Positions 27,680-35,732 of a stretch of 64,000 nt of DNA are shown piece after piece (position 1 is the stretch's first letter; every line of letters starts with the position of its first letter). Made by a program: the position numbers and the translations under genes. This DNA is from Lachnospiraceae bacterium. GTDB taxonomy: Bacteria; Bacillota; Clostridia; Lachnospirales; Lachnospiraceae. The notes beneath the pieces were generated by a model that was not told the DNA's origin, made no database searches, and worked only from the letters and a program-made list of their open reading frames with translations. The stretch is from positions 1 to 64,000 of the forward strand of contig JAILFA010000096.1 of the NCBI GenBank assembly GCA_024687125.1, written 5' to 3'.

Positions 27680-28108
27680 ATGAAGGAACTCAGAGTCGAG
27701 GCCAGCGTTAAGAAACTTCCCATTGTCTTTCGCTTTGTGCTCGAAGAACTGGAGAACTGCGGTTGCTCAAAGAAGACCATGCGGGCGATCAAGCTCAGCG
27801 TGGAGGAGGTTTTTGTCAACATCGCGCAGTATGCGTATGATCCGCAGACAGGACCTGCGATCATCTCGATGGAGGTGGTGCGGGACCCTGATCCTGTGCG
27901 GGTGATCATCTCGTTTGCTGATACGGGAAAACCGTTCGATCCGCTTGTCGTAGAGCGTCCGGATACCTCACTCCCCCTGGAACAGAGGGAGGCGGGAGGT
28001 CTGGGCGTTTTTCTTGTGCGGACGCATATGGACTGGGTGCACTATGATTATCAGGATGGAATGAATATCCTGACGATCGAAAAGAATCTGCAGGAGGTGG
28101 CAAGATGA
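27680..28108 (+). CDS. RsbW/SpoIIAB-like anti-sigma serine kinase
   Basis: HATPase_c protein of the GHKL fold that, in characterised systems, binds a sigma factor or other partner and phosphorylates an STAS protein. The N box is EEVFVNIAQYAY with the metal-binding Asn, the G1 box is FADTGKPFDP and a G2-like segment is GGLGVFLV. 142 residues from ATG 27680, the usual size; the frame runs open into the previous gene and the ribosome site is weak, so translation may depend on coupling. ATGA overlap with the STAS gene. No sigma factor gene is in the operon, so its partner is unknown. Confidence 0.85.
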   Translation: MKELRVEASVKKLPIVFRFVLEELENCGCSKKTMRAIKLSVEEVFVNIAQYAYDPQTGPAIISMEVVRDPDPVRVIISFADTGKPFDPLVVERPDTSLPLEQREAGGLGVFLVRTHMDWVHYDYQDGMNILTIEKNLQEVAR

Positions 28109-28407
28109 CTTTTCAGAAATCCGCAGACGGAAAGGAACTCACCGTTGCCCTGACGGGGGATCTCGATTCCACCAACACGCCGGAACTTGAGGGAAAGCTG
28201 CTTGAGGAGATGGACGGCGTGCAGGAGCTGTGCTTCGATCTCTCCGGTCTTGACTATGTGTCCTCGGCCGGCCTCAGAGTCTTTCTCACTACGCAGAAGC
28301 AGATGGCGGGTGTCGGAAAGATGACGATCCGCCACGTGGGCGAGGAGGTCATGGGGATCTTTACCGTGACCGGCTTTTCGAAGCTTCTGCATATCGAAAG
28401 GGACTGA
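28105..28407 (+). CDS. STAS-domain anti-sigma factor antagonist
   Basis: Single-domain anti-anti-sigma protein of the SpoIIAA/RsbV type, 100 residues. The phosphorylation loop reads YVSSAGLRVF; aligning it to the SpoIIAA DSSGLG loop places the target at S54. In the known mechanism the kinase encoded upstream phosphorylates this serine, and the two SpoIIE-type phosphatases downstream remove it, switching which partner the kinase binds. The site GGAGG precedes the ATG, which overlaps the kinase stop. The substitution of Asp by Ser before the target serine is common in clostridial members. Confidence 0.9.
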   Translation: MTFQKSADGKELTVALTGDLDSTNTPELEGKLLEEMDGVQELCFDLSGLDYVSSAGLRVFLTTQKQMAGVGKMTIRHVGEEVMGIFTVTGFSKLLHIERD

Positions 28408-28447
28408 TCAGGCAGGTAAGGCGGCTTTTTCGGGAAAACGGGGAGAT

Positions 28448-30175
28448 ATGGACAATAAGGATAATAAAGACAATAAGTATCGGATTCGATTACCGATTTG
28501 GGTCAAACTGACGATGATTGTCATCCTGATGGGAATCCTGATGGCGAGTGTTTCGATCGCCGTCGGCTACAGTAATTTCACCGCGATCAATGATAATATT
28601 TACGAAGGCAAGGCCAAGGCTGTAGCCGCGACCAATGCTGTGCTGCTGGACGCCGAGCAGGTGGCGGCGGTGAAGGAAATGGTCGTAAAAACACTTGAGC
28701 AGATCCCTTCGGACGAGCAGATCCTGAGCAGTGAATGGGGAAGTGACGCGTTCAACTCTTATCTGGCACATTTTTCCTGGATAGAAGAGACAACGGAATA
28801 TCAAAAGATCCGGGACATTCTGCATTCTGTCCGCGAGATCAATGATCTCAGGAGCTGCTACATCGTCTATGTCGACCGGGCAGATCCCAGATGTGTCTAT
28901 CTCGTGGATGCCTCCAGCTATAAGTATTGCCCGCCCGGTGTCATCGATCCGCTCTATGAGGAAAACCGCGGGGTACTGGATGCCCCTATGCTGGGATTCC
29001 CGCCTTACACGACCAGGACTCCGGAATACGGCTGGCTGATTACGGCCGGCGCCCCGATCACGGATAAGGACGGCAATGTGATCGCCTATTCGGTCACGGA
29101 CATTGATATGAATCTGGTCAGGGATGGTGTGCGCAGTTATTACCGGCGGATCATCCTCATCCTTGTCGCCTTTATGATCCTGCTGATCGTTGTCTTTCTC
29201 ATCTCTCTCCACCGGCAGGTCATCTCGCCGATCAGGAAGCTTTCGGCCGCAGCCCTGCAGTATACCCAGAATAAAAAGATGGGGACCGAGGAAAATGTCT
29301 TCGGCAGTCTCCCTGTCCACCGCGGCGATGAGGTCGGCAATCTGGCGGATGCCATGCAGCTCATGGAGCGGGAGGTCAATGAGTATATCCGCAGTCTGAC
29401 CGAATCACAGGAGGAGAACAAACGGATCTCCAAGGATCTGGATATTGCCATGAGGCTGCAGATGGATATCATGCCGACAACGGACGAGGAACTCACCGGC
29501 ATCACGGCGGTGGACCTGAATGCGGCGATGAGTCCGGCCAAGGAAGTCGGCGGCGACTTTTTCGATTTCTTCCTGATCGACAGGGATCATCTGGCTATGG
29601 TCATGGCGGATGTTTCCGGCAAGGGTATTTCCGCGGCAACCTTCATGGTCATCGCAAAGACGATCTTAAGGGACCGCACGCTCGCCGGGGGTTCGCCCGC
29701 AGAAGTCCTTGAGCAGGTGAACCACCTGCTCTGCAAGGGCAACCGGGAGCAGATGTTTGTAACGGTCTGGCTCGGTGTGCTCAAGCTTTCTACAGGAAGG
29801 CTGATCATGGCGAATGCCGGTCATGACTATCCGGCGATCCGTCATGGAAACGGCACCTATGAACTGTACCGGACGGAGAATGATCCGCCGCTGGCGGCCA
29901 TGGATCATATGGTCTACCACGACGTCACGGTGGAACTGACACCGGGAGATGCCCTTTTTATCTACACGGACGGTATTCCAGAAGCCAAGAACCGCGAGGG
30001 CTCCAGATTCGGCATCAAGCGGATGCTGGACGCGCTCAACGGAACCAGGGAAATGACATCCGAAAGCGTCACGCATATTGTGAGCAGGGCGGTACAGGAA
30101 TTCGTCGGAGAGGCCGATGCCTTTGACGATGTGACGATGATGAGCGTTCTTTATAAGGGGGACGAAGAACGGTAA
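28448..30175 (+). CDS. Membrane SpoIIE-type serine phosphatase with HAMP (first copy)
   Basis: 575 residues. A helix near 16-36 and another near 235-257 frame an extracytoplasmic domain of about 200 residues; HAMP and a short coil follow, and from about 350 the PP2C/SpoIIE phosphatase domain begins (AKEVGGDFFDFF, VMADVSGKGISAA, YTDGIPEAKN). The metal-binding aspartates are present. Expected substrate is the phosphorylated STAS protein encoded just upstream; the input signal is unknown. GGGGAG precedes the ATG. Its stop TAA shares a base with the start of the second phosphatase gene (TAATG), so the two are tightly coupled. Confidence 0.9.
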   Translation: MDNKDNKDNKYRIRLPIWVKLTMIVILMGILMASVSIAVGYSNFTAINDNIYEGKAKAVAATNAVLLDAEQVAAVKEMVVKTLEQIPSDEQILSSEWGSDAFNSYLAHFSWIEETTEYQKIRDILHSVREINDLRSCYIVYVDRADPRCVYLVDASSYKYCPPGVIDPLYEENRGVLDAPMLGFPPYTTRTPEYGWLITAGAPITDKDGNVIAYSVTDIDMNLVRDGVRSYYRRIILILVAFMILLIVVFLISLHRQVISPIRKLSAAALQYTQNKKMGTEENVFGSLPVHRGDEVGNLADAMQLMEREVNEYIRSLTESQEENKRISKDLDIAMRLQMDIMPTTDEELTGITAVDLNAAMSPAKEVGGDFFDFFLIDRDHLAMVMADVSGKGISAATFMVIAKTILRDRTLAGGSPAEVLEQVNHLLCKGNREQMFVTVWLGVLKLSTGRLIMANAGHDYPAIRHGNGTYELYRTENDPPLAAMDHMVYHDVTVELTPGDALFIYTDGIPEAKNREGSRFGIKRMLDALNGTREMTSESVTHIVSRAVQEFVGEADAFDDVTMMSVLYKGDEER

Positions 30176-32232
30176 TGGAGGAAACACAGGACAGGGCTGT
30201 ACGCAGGCGTCCGATCCGGCGGGAGATCCAGAGGATCGTTCTGGTCATCACGCTGGTGTCGCTGATCGTGACGAGTATCGTGGGAATCTTCAGCATGCTG
30301 GAGATCCGCCGTCAGAGTGTGGAAGCGCTCACTGAACAGGCGCAGAAGAACCTCAGTGATTTCGCCGAAAACAAAACGGCCCTCGCCGAGGCGTCCTTTG
30401 CCAGGTACGCGGGGCATATGAATGTTCTGTCCTCCTATATCACAGGGCTTTTTAAAAACGAGGAAGACCTCGTCAAAATGGGGCACGACATCGATCCGCC
30501 CCTTCCTACAACACCGGAGGGCGCCTATGCCATGCAGCGTGCGCTCATCGGACCGCAGGTCAAAGTGGACGATGTCCGTGATCAGATGCGCCTGCTCAGC
30601 AATCTGGAGCATGTCTTCGAGCCGATGATCAAGGAGAATACCGGTGCCATGTCTGTTCTCTATGTGGGGACGGAGCAGGGATTCATGGTCGGCTACGACG
30701 GCGATTCCTACAAGGTGATCCCGGAGCTGCAGAACGGGGAACTCTACTACGACTACCGCGATACAGAGTGGTTTTCACGCGGCCGGACGGAAAAGAGAGC
30801 TTATTTCACGGGCTTATACGCGGATGTTTACGGCCGCGGCCTGATGATCACCTGCGCGGCACCGTTCTACGACGCATCAGGAAAATTTGCCGGCGTGGTC
30901 TGCTCGGATATCCAGATCACAAATCTCTATGACGCCGTGCTGGACATCGATCTTGGGGAGCAGGCGGGTGCGTTTCTGGTCGATCACACCGGACATGTCA
31001 TCTCCCCGGAAGGGGAGAGTATTGCTCTGGAAGAACTGCAGGCGGTCGATGAGATGACCCGCAAGCAGATCCTCGCCGGAAAGACGGGGATCCGTCTGAC
31101 GGAGGACGGCATGTATCATGCGTTTGCGCCGATCCCGTCCGCCGGCTGGGAGCTGGTGATCTATGTTCCACAGTCGCAGGTACTCGCCACGGTCAAAACC
31201 ATGAACACAAGCATCTGGCTGTCGATCGTGGCATTCTGCTCAATCCTGTTCGTCGTTTTGATCGTTGTTCTTCTGAGTGTGCGGCGCTTTGCCAGAGACA
31301 TCACCATGCCGCTCGTGGCGCTCGGCCAGGATGCGCGTGAGATCAGCGGAGGCGATCTCTCACATCGCGTCAAGATCCTGACGAATGACGAGATCGGAGA
31401 TCTTGCCAGGGATTTCAACGAGATGGCGTCTTCCCTTCAGAAGTATATTACAGATTTCACGGCGATGACAGCGGAGCGGGAGCGCATCGAAGCAGAACTG
31501 GGCGTCGCCACAAAGATCCAGGCGGATATGCTCCCGTCCGTATTTCCGGCGTTCCCCGACCGCAGAGAGTTTGATGTTTACGCATCCATGCAGCCGGCCA
31601 GGGAGGTCGGCGGCGATTTCTATGACTTTTTCCTGATCGATGAGGATCATCTCTGCGTTGTCATGGCGGATGTCTCAGGGAAGGGTATCCCTGCCGCGAT
31701 GTTCATGGTCAACGCCAAGACGATGATCAAGAATCAGGCGATCCTGGGCGGAACGCCTTCGGAGATCTTTGGAAGGGTCAACGATCAGCTCTGTGAGAAT
31801 AACCGGGAGCAGCTCTTTGTGACCGCCTGGATGGGGATCCTGACGATCTCTACCGGGGAACTGGTCACGGTGAATGCCGGACATGAATACCCGATCCTGG
31901 AAAAACTGGCAGGAGGCTGTACGGAGATCAAACGGGACAATGATCCGCCGCTTGCCGTCATGGCCGGACTGAAGTATCAGGAAAACACGATGATAATGGA
32001 GCCCGGAGATCTTCTGTATGTTTATACCGACGGAGTTCCGGAAGCAAAAGCAGCGGACGGAACACGGTTTGGCGACGAACGGCTGCTAAAGACCGTAGAC
32101 GGATCCGGAAAGAGGACAGCCAGGGAGACCATAGAAGAGGTTCGGCGCGTGCTGGAAGACTTTACAGAAAAGACCGGACAGTTTGATGATGTCACGATGC
32201 TTGCACTGGTATACCGGGGGATTGAAAGCTGA
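30175..32232 (+). CDS. Membrane SpoIIE-type serine phosphatase with Cache-like sensor (second copy)
   Basis: 685 residues. First helix near 22-42, an extracytoplasmic region of about 300 residues that looks like a double Cache (dCACHE) sensor (segments such as SVLYVGTEQGFMVGYDG, EWFSRGRTEKRAYFTGLYAD and AAPFYDASGKFAGVVCSDI), a second helix near 345-367, HAMP to about 425, then the PP2C domain (AREVGGDFYDFF, VMADVSGKGIPAAMF, YTDGVPEAKAADG). Catalytic aspartates are intact. It is a paralogue of the previous protein with a different, larger sensor, so two inputs appear to converge on the same STAS switch. dCACHE domains commonly bind amino acids or other small metabolites. Confidence 0.9.
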   Translation: MEETQDRAVRRRPIRREIQRIVLVITLVSLIVTSIVGIFSMLEIRRQSVEALTEQAQKNLSDFAENKTALAEASFARYAGHMNVLSSYITGLFKNEEDLVKMGHDIDPPLPTTPEGAYAMQRALIGPQVKVDDVRDQMRLLSNLEHVFEPMIKENTGAMSVLYVGTEQGFMVGYDGDSYKVIPELQNGELYYDYRDTEWFSRGRTEKRAYFTGLYADVYGRGLMITCAAPFYDASGKFAGVVCSDIQITNLYDAVLDIDLGEQAGAFLVDHTGHVISPEGESIALEELQAVDEMTRKQILAGKTGIRLTEDGMYHAFAPIPSAGWELVIYVPQSQVLATVKTMNTSIWLSIVAFCSILFVVLIVVLLSVRRFARDITMPLVALGQDAREISGGDLSHRVKILTNDEIGDLARDFNEMASSLQKYITDFTAMTAERERIEAELGVATKIQADMLPSVFPAFPDRREFDVYASMQPAREVGGDFYDFFLIDEDHLCVVMADVSGKGIPAAMFMVNAKTMIKNQAILGGTPSEIFGRVNDQLCENNREQLFVTAWMGILTISTGELVTVNAGHEYPILEKLAGGCTEIKRDNDPPLAVMAGLKYQENTMIMEPGDLLYVYTDGVPEAKAADGTRFGDERLLKTVDGSGKRTARETIEEVRRVLEDFTEKTGQFDDVTMLALVYRGIES

Positions 32233-32257
32233 GAGGCTGACCTGAAAACGCAGAGGC

Positions 32258-32578
32258 TTACTTCTGCTCCTCAAGAATATCAATGACCTTTTTGACGGTC
32301 TTCTGTTCCGCTTCGAAGGTGCCGCCGATCGCGAGGTACTGTCCTTCGGAAAAGGTGCGTGCGATCTTGCAGTCCAAAGAGCACAGCTGAGAGGAGCCGT
32401 GGTCATAGAAAAAGAGTTTCAGGACATCTCCTTCACGGCAGGTTTTGGTAGGGTGACAGAAAGAAAAAGCGATGCCATTGAGCGAGATGTCTTTGACGAT
32501 GATCTTCTGCATCTCGCCGGGAAGTATGGCAACGCCCGTGCATTCGTATTGATGACGCTCGTATCTTCGCTGTTCCAT
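32258..32578 (-). CDS. PilZ-domain c-di-GMP receptor
   Basis: Single PilZ domain of 106 residues. Both ligand motifs are present: R4-x-x-x-R8 (RRYER) and D30-x-S32-x-x-G35 (DISLNG), so c-di-GMP binding is expected. No extra effector domain is attached; single PilZ proteins act through protein partners. It is convergent with the second phosphatase gene and divergent from the NusG_II gene. There is no Shine-Dalgarno before the ATG at 32578, and the predicted -10 box ends only 11 bases upstream, implying a leader of a few bases. Confidence 0.88.
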   Translation of the reverse strand: MEQRRYERHQYECTGVAILPGEMQKIIVKDISLNGIAFSFCHPTKTCREGDVLKLFFYDHGSSQLCSLDCKIARTFSEGQYLAIGGTFEAEQKTVKKVIDILEEQK

Positions 32579-32588
32579 ATCAAATAGG

Positions 32589-32594
32589 TATTAT
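32589..32594 (+). promoter_or_regulatory. Possible -10 box for the NusG_II gene, overlapping the PilZ -10
   Basis: TATTAT at 32589-32594, 8 bases before the ATG at 32603. It occupies almost the same bases as the minus-strand TATAAT. No good -35 is visible, so support is limited. Confidence 0.35.
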
Positions 32595-32618
32595 ATCAAA
32601 TCATGATACACACTGCAA
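32590..32618 (-). promoter_or_regulatory. Promoter of the PilZ gene
   Basis: On the minus strand: TTGCAG (32618-32613), 17-base spacer and consensus TATAAT (32595-32590). The predicted start of transcription is about 5 bases before the ATG. Confidence 0.6.
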
Positions 32619-33016
32619 TAAAAAAAAATGATATCCTCCTTCTGTTATCAGTGCTTTTGGCGGCCGCGGGTCTGTATCTGTATATGAAGGCATCCGCCGC
32701 TGCGGGCGTTGATGTGCGAGTCCTGTCGAACGGAAGGCTGCTCGGGCAGTATCCCCTGTCACAGGACCGGGTCCTGACGATCACACAGGACCGGGTCATG
32801 GAGGGGGAGCCGGGAACGGATATCGAAGGCCCTGTCAATGTGCTCGTCATCAAAGACGGAGGATGCTTTATGGAACAGGCGGACTGCCCGGACGGGATCT
32901 GCGTCAGACGGGGCAGGATCTCACTGCGCGGAGAGAGTATCATCTGCCTGCCGCATCGTCTCGTGATCGAGATTTCGGGCGGCGATGAGCAGGAGGTGGA
33001 CACGATTGCGAGATAA
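32603..33016 (+). CDS. NusG domain II-containing membrane-anchored protein
   Basis: 137 residues with an N-terminal membrane helix (about 9-28) and an extracytoplasmic NusG_II (DUF1312) domain. The characteristic cysteine pattern can be seen in GGCFMEQADCPDGICVRRG followed by ESIICLPHRLVIEI. Function is not established; in Firmicutes this domain often precedes a Gx transporter gene, as here, and the pair is sometimes near flavin-transfer or electron-transfer genes, none of which are in this window. The ATG lacks a Shine-Dalgarno and lies close to a possible -10 box. The stop overlaps the start of the next gene. Confidence 0.8.
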   Translation: MIHTAIKKNDILLLLSVLLAAAGLYLYMKASAAAGVDVRVLSNGRLLGQYPLSQDRVLTITQDRVMEGEPGTDIEGPVNVLVIKDGGCFMEQADCPDGICVRRGRISLRGESIICLPHRLVIEISGGDEQEVDTIAR

Positions 33017-33527
33017 CGGAAAAAGCAGCACAAGGGTCGCTGTCGGCGCCATGCTTCTGGGAACCGCGCTGATCCTTTCCTGGCTGGAATCCCTGCTCCC
33101 GTTTTTTGCGGGAATCCCGGGAATGAAGCTGGGACTGCCCAATCTGGCGGTCGTGCTGCTTTTATATCTGGATACCCGGCGGACGGCAGCCGTCTGCAAT
33201 ATCCTGCGGATCGTGCTCTCAGGGCTTCTGTTCGGCTCCCTCTTCGGGATCCTCTTCAGTCTCGCCGGGGCTTTTTTCAGTTTCGTGATTATGGTATCAT
33301 TAAAATGCATCGGGCACTTCGGCGTGACCGGAGTGAGTATCGCGGGGGGTGTGGCACATAATCTCGCACAGCTTGCCGTCGCGGTCTTTATCGTGCGGAC
33401 ACCGGGGGTCTGGTATTATCTTCCGGCACTGCTTGTCAGCGGGGCCGTAACGGGGGCGCTCATCGGCATAACGGCCGCCGCGGTCCTGCCCTACGGCGGA
33501 AAGTGGTTTCAGAAAGGGGAAAGATGA
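33006..33527 (+). CDS. Gx transporter family protein (HepI-like)
   Basis: Hydrophobic protein of 173 residues with about five helices, of the family named heptaprenyl diphosphate synthase component I / Gx transporter. The segment FFAGIPGMKLGLPNLAVVLLLY and later GVSIAGGVAHNLAQL are typical. The fold resembles small ECF-type substrate subunits, so a transport role for an isoprenoid or quinone precursor is more likely than catalysis; this is inference. TTG at 33006 is chosen because AGGAGG at 32991-32996 lies 9 bases before it and the protein then starts just ahead of the first helix. It ends in an ATGA overlap with ruvA. Confidence 0.78.
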   Translation: MRDNGKSSTRVAVGAMLLGTALILSWLESLLPFFAGIPGMKLGLPNLAVVLLLYLDTRRTAAVCNILRIVLSGLLFGSLFGILFSLAGAFFSFVIMVSLKCIGHFGVTGVSIAGGVAHNLAQLAVAVFIVRTPGVWYYLPALLVSGAVTGALIGITAAAVLPYGGKWFQKGER

Positions 33528-34135
33528 TCGATTTTGTTTCCGGGATCGTAGACAGAGTAGCCGAGGATCACGCGGTCATTGATGTCGGCGGTATCGGGTT
33601 TGATGTGGCGATCTCCGGCGATACGGCGTCGCGGATGCCGTCAGCGGGCCAGCAGGTAAGACTCTATACCTATTTCAGCGTATCACAGGATGTCTTTCGG
33701 CTGTATGGTTTTCTCTCCAGAGAGGATCTGGAGATCTTCAAAAAACTGATCACTGTCAGCGGACTGGGCCCCAAAGGCGGACAGGCGATCCTGTCTGTGC
33801 TCTCGCCGGATGAACTGAAATTTGCCATTCTCACCGGTGATACGAAATCGATCACGGCGGCGCCGGGCATCGGGAAAAAGATCGCTGAGCGCATCATCCT
33901 GGAGTTAAAGGATCGTTTTTCGGATGAAGAACTCACCTCCGGTGTCGGAGCAGGCACCGATGCGGTCCGTGAAGCGCTTGCTGACGACGATCCGGGCCGG
34001 GAGGCCATCGAAGCACTCACAGCGCTGGGGTACGGCGCGCAGGAGGCCATGCGCGCGGTGCGCAAGGTGCTCGCGGCGGACGGCGCCGTGGATACCGAAG
34101 CTATCCTGAAGGCGGCGCTCAAGGAACTGATGTAG
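33524..34135 (+). CDS. ruvA: Holliday junction branch-migration protein RuvA
   Basis: Tetrameric junction-binding subunit that targets the RuvB motor. N-terminal OB fold ([23 protein letters not shown]), two helix-hairpin-helix motifs ([16 protein letters not shown] and [16 protein letters not shown]) and the C-terminal domain III ([16 protein letters not shown]) that contacts RuvB. 203 residues, normal. The start at 33524 overlaps the previous stop as ATGA and follows GGGGA. ruvB lies 16 bases downstream; ruvC is absent, as in many Firmicutes. Confidence 0.97.
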   Translation: MIDFVSGIVDRVAEDHAVIDVGGIGFDVAISGDTASRMPSAGQQVRLYTYFSVSQDVFRLYGFLSREDLEIFKKLITVSGLGPKGGQAILSVLSPDELKFAILTGDTKSITAAPGIGKKIAERIILELKDRFSDEELTSGVGAGTDAVREALADDDPGREAIEALTALGYGAQEAMRAVRKVLAADGAVDTEAILKAALKELM

Positions 34136-34151
34136 AAAAACGGAGCATTTT

Positions 34152-35183
34152 ATGGCGATCAAAAGGACAATTGAGACCGGATCGACGCTGAATGCGGCAC
34201 AGATCCCCGAGGATCACAAGATAGAAAACTCCCTGCGGCCCAAACGCCTTAAGGACTATATCGGACAGAAAAAGATCAAAGAGAGCCTGGATATCTACAT
34301 TGAGGCTGCCAAGGGGCGCGGGGAGCCGCTGGATCATCTGCTGTTCTACGGACCACCCGGTCTCGGCAAGACAACACTGGCCGGGATCATCGCGGCCGAG
34401 ATGGGCGTGGGGATCCGGATCACCAGCGGGCCCGCGATCGAAAAGCCGGGTGAGATGGCTGCGATCCTCAACAACCTCAAGGAAAACGATGTCCTCTTTA
34501 TCGACGAGATCCATCGCCTGAATCGGCAGGTTGAGGAGGTTCTGTACCCGGCGATGGAGGATTACTGTATCGACATCATGATCGGCAAGGGTCCCACGGC
34601 CAGATCCATCCGTCTCGATCTCCCGAAGTTCACGCTGATCGGCGCGACGACGAGGGCGGGGATGCTTTCCGCACCGCTCAGGGACCGCTTCGGCATGCTG
34701 CATCGGATGGAATTTTATGATGTGGATGAACTGGAGAAGATCATCCTGCAGTCCGCCGGCGTCCTGGGAGTCAAGGTGGACAGTGAGGGCGCGAGAGAGA
34801 TGGCCAGGCGAAGCCGCGGCACCCCCAGGATCGCCAACAGGATCCTGAAGCGCGTACGTGATTACGCGGAGGTGCGGCATGACGGTTCGATCAACCGTGA
34901 GATCGCGGTGACTGCGCTGGATCTGATGGATGTTGACAGGTTGGGCCTTGATCATACGGACAGGAACCTGCTCGTGACGATGATCGAAAAGTTTTCCGGC
35001 GGTCCGGTGGGGCTGGATACCATCGCCGCGGCGATCGGGGAGGATGCCGGCACGATCGAGGATGTCTATGAGCCGTATCTGATCAAGAACGGACTGATCA
35101 ACCGGACACCGCGCGGCCGTGTCGTTACCGATGAGGCATATCGTCATCTGGGTATTGCATTGAACCTCGCGGATAAGGTATAG
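34152..35183 (+). CDS. ruvB: Holliday junction DNA helicase RuvB
   Basis: Hexameric AAA+ motor driving branch migration. Walker [13 protein letters not shown], Walker [10 protein letters not shown], sensor 1 [11 protein letters not shown], arginine finger region PLRDRFG, and a C-terminal winged helix ([15 protein letters not shown]). 343 residues. Operon partner ruvA is directly upstream. The zapA promoter overlaps its 3' end. Confidence 0.98.
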   Translation: MAIKRTIETGSTLNAAQIPEDHKIENSLRPKRLKDYIGQKKIKESLDIYIEAAKGRGEPLDHLLFYGPPGLGKTTLAGIIAAEMGVGIRITSGPAIEKPGEMAAILNNLKENDVLFIDEIHRLNRQVEEVLYPAMEDYCIDIMIGKGPTARSIRLDLPKFTLIGATTRAGMLSAPLRDRFGMLHRMEFYDVDELEKIILQSAGVLGVKVDSEGAREMARRSRGTPRIANRILKRVRDYAEVRHDGSINREIAVTALDLMDVDRLGLDHTDRNLLVTMIEKFSGGPVGLDTIAAAIGEDAGTIEDVYEPYLIKNGLINRTPRGRVVTDEAYRHLGIALNLADKV

Positions 35184-35184
35184 T
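35155..35184 (+). promoter_or_regulatory. Candidate promoter for zapA
   Basis: TTGCAT at 35155-35160, 18-base spacer, TATAGT at 35179-35184, overlapping the last codons of ruvB. Confidence 0.5.
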
Positions 35185-35246
35185 AGTACAGAAAGATACG
35201 GGGGCCCAAAGACAGCATCCCGGAGGGAGATAAAAAGGAGAAGACC

Positions 35247-35678
35247 ATGGCGGCTAAGACAGATACCGAAGTCATCATCGGCGGGAGAGTGATCACTCTC
35301 AGTGGCTTTGAAAGCGAGGAGTACCTGCAGAAGGTAGCGTCCTATCTCAACAGCAAACTCAGTGAATGCAGTCAGATCGAGGGCTTCAAGCATCAGCCGA
35401 TCGATATGCAGTCGATCATGGTACAGCTCAATATCTCCGATGATTATTTCAAGGCCAAAAAGGAGATCGAGGACATCCAGGCACAGCTCGACGAAAAAGA
35501 CAAGGAGCTTTACGATCTCAAGCATGAGCTGATCGCCACACAGATCAAGCAGGAAAACACGGAAAAGAAAGCGCAGGCGTTAAAAGAGGAGCTCGATGAG
35601 ACCTCAAAGAAGCTCCTGCTCATGGAGGCTCTGCAAAAGAATCAGAACCATGATAAGAATCACGACAAAAAAATCTGA
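35247..35678 (+). CDS. zapA: Cell division protein ZapA
   Basis: Small protein that bundles FtsZ filaments. The N-terminal ZapA fold begins TEVIIGGRVITLSGFESEEYLQKVASYLN, and a long coiled coil rich in Glu and Lys covers residues 70-135. 143 residues, longer than the minimal B. subtilis form because of the extended coil. Two purine-rich sites (GGAGGG and AAAGGAG) precede the ATG. Followed by a terminator-like hairpin. Confidence 0.88.
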   Translation: MAAKTDTEVIIGGRVITLSGFESEEYLQKVASYLNSKLSECSQIEGFKHQPIDMQSIMVQLNISDDYFKAKKEIEDIQAQLDEKDKELYDLKHELIATQIKQENTEKKAQALKEELDETSKKLLLMEALQKNQNHDKNHDKKI

Positions 35679-35686
35679 CCGGAAAG

Positions 35687-35712
35687 AGGCCGCCGAGGGG
35701 CGGCCTTTCCTT
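35687..35712 (+). terminator. Terminator after zapA
   Basis: Perfect 8-bp stem AGGCCGCC/GGCGGCCT with a GAGG loop, followed by TTTCCTT. The tail is interrupted, so some read-through into the U32 genes is likely. Confidence 0.75.
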
Positions 35713-35715
35713 ATG

Positions 35716-35732
35716 CTGAGAGGAAACCTCAG
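35716..35732 (+). promoter_or_regulatory. Hairpin covering the ribosome site of the U32 gene
   Basis: GAGG at 35720-35723, the only Shine-Dalgarno, can pair with CCTC at 35727-35730 across an AAA loop, just before the ATG at 35733. An outer CTGA/TCAG register is also possible. Confidence 0.4.
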
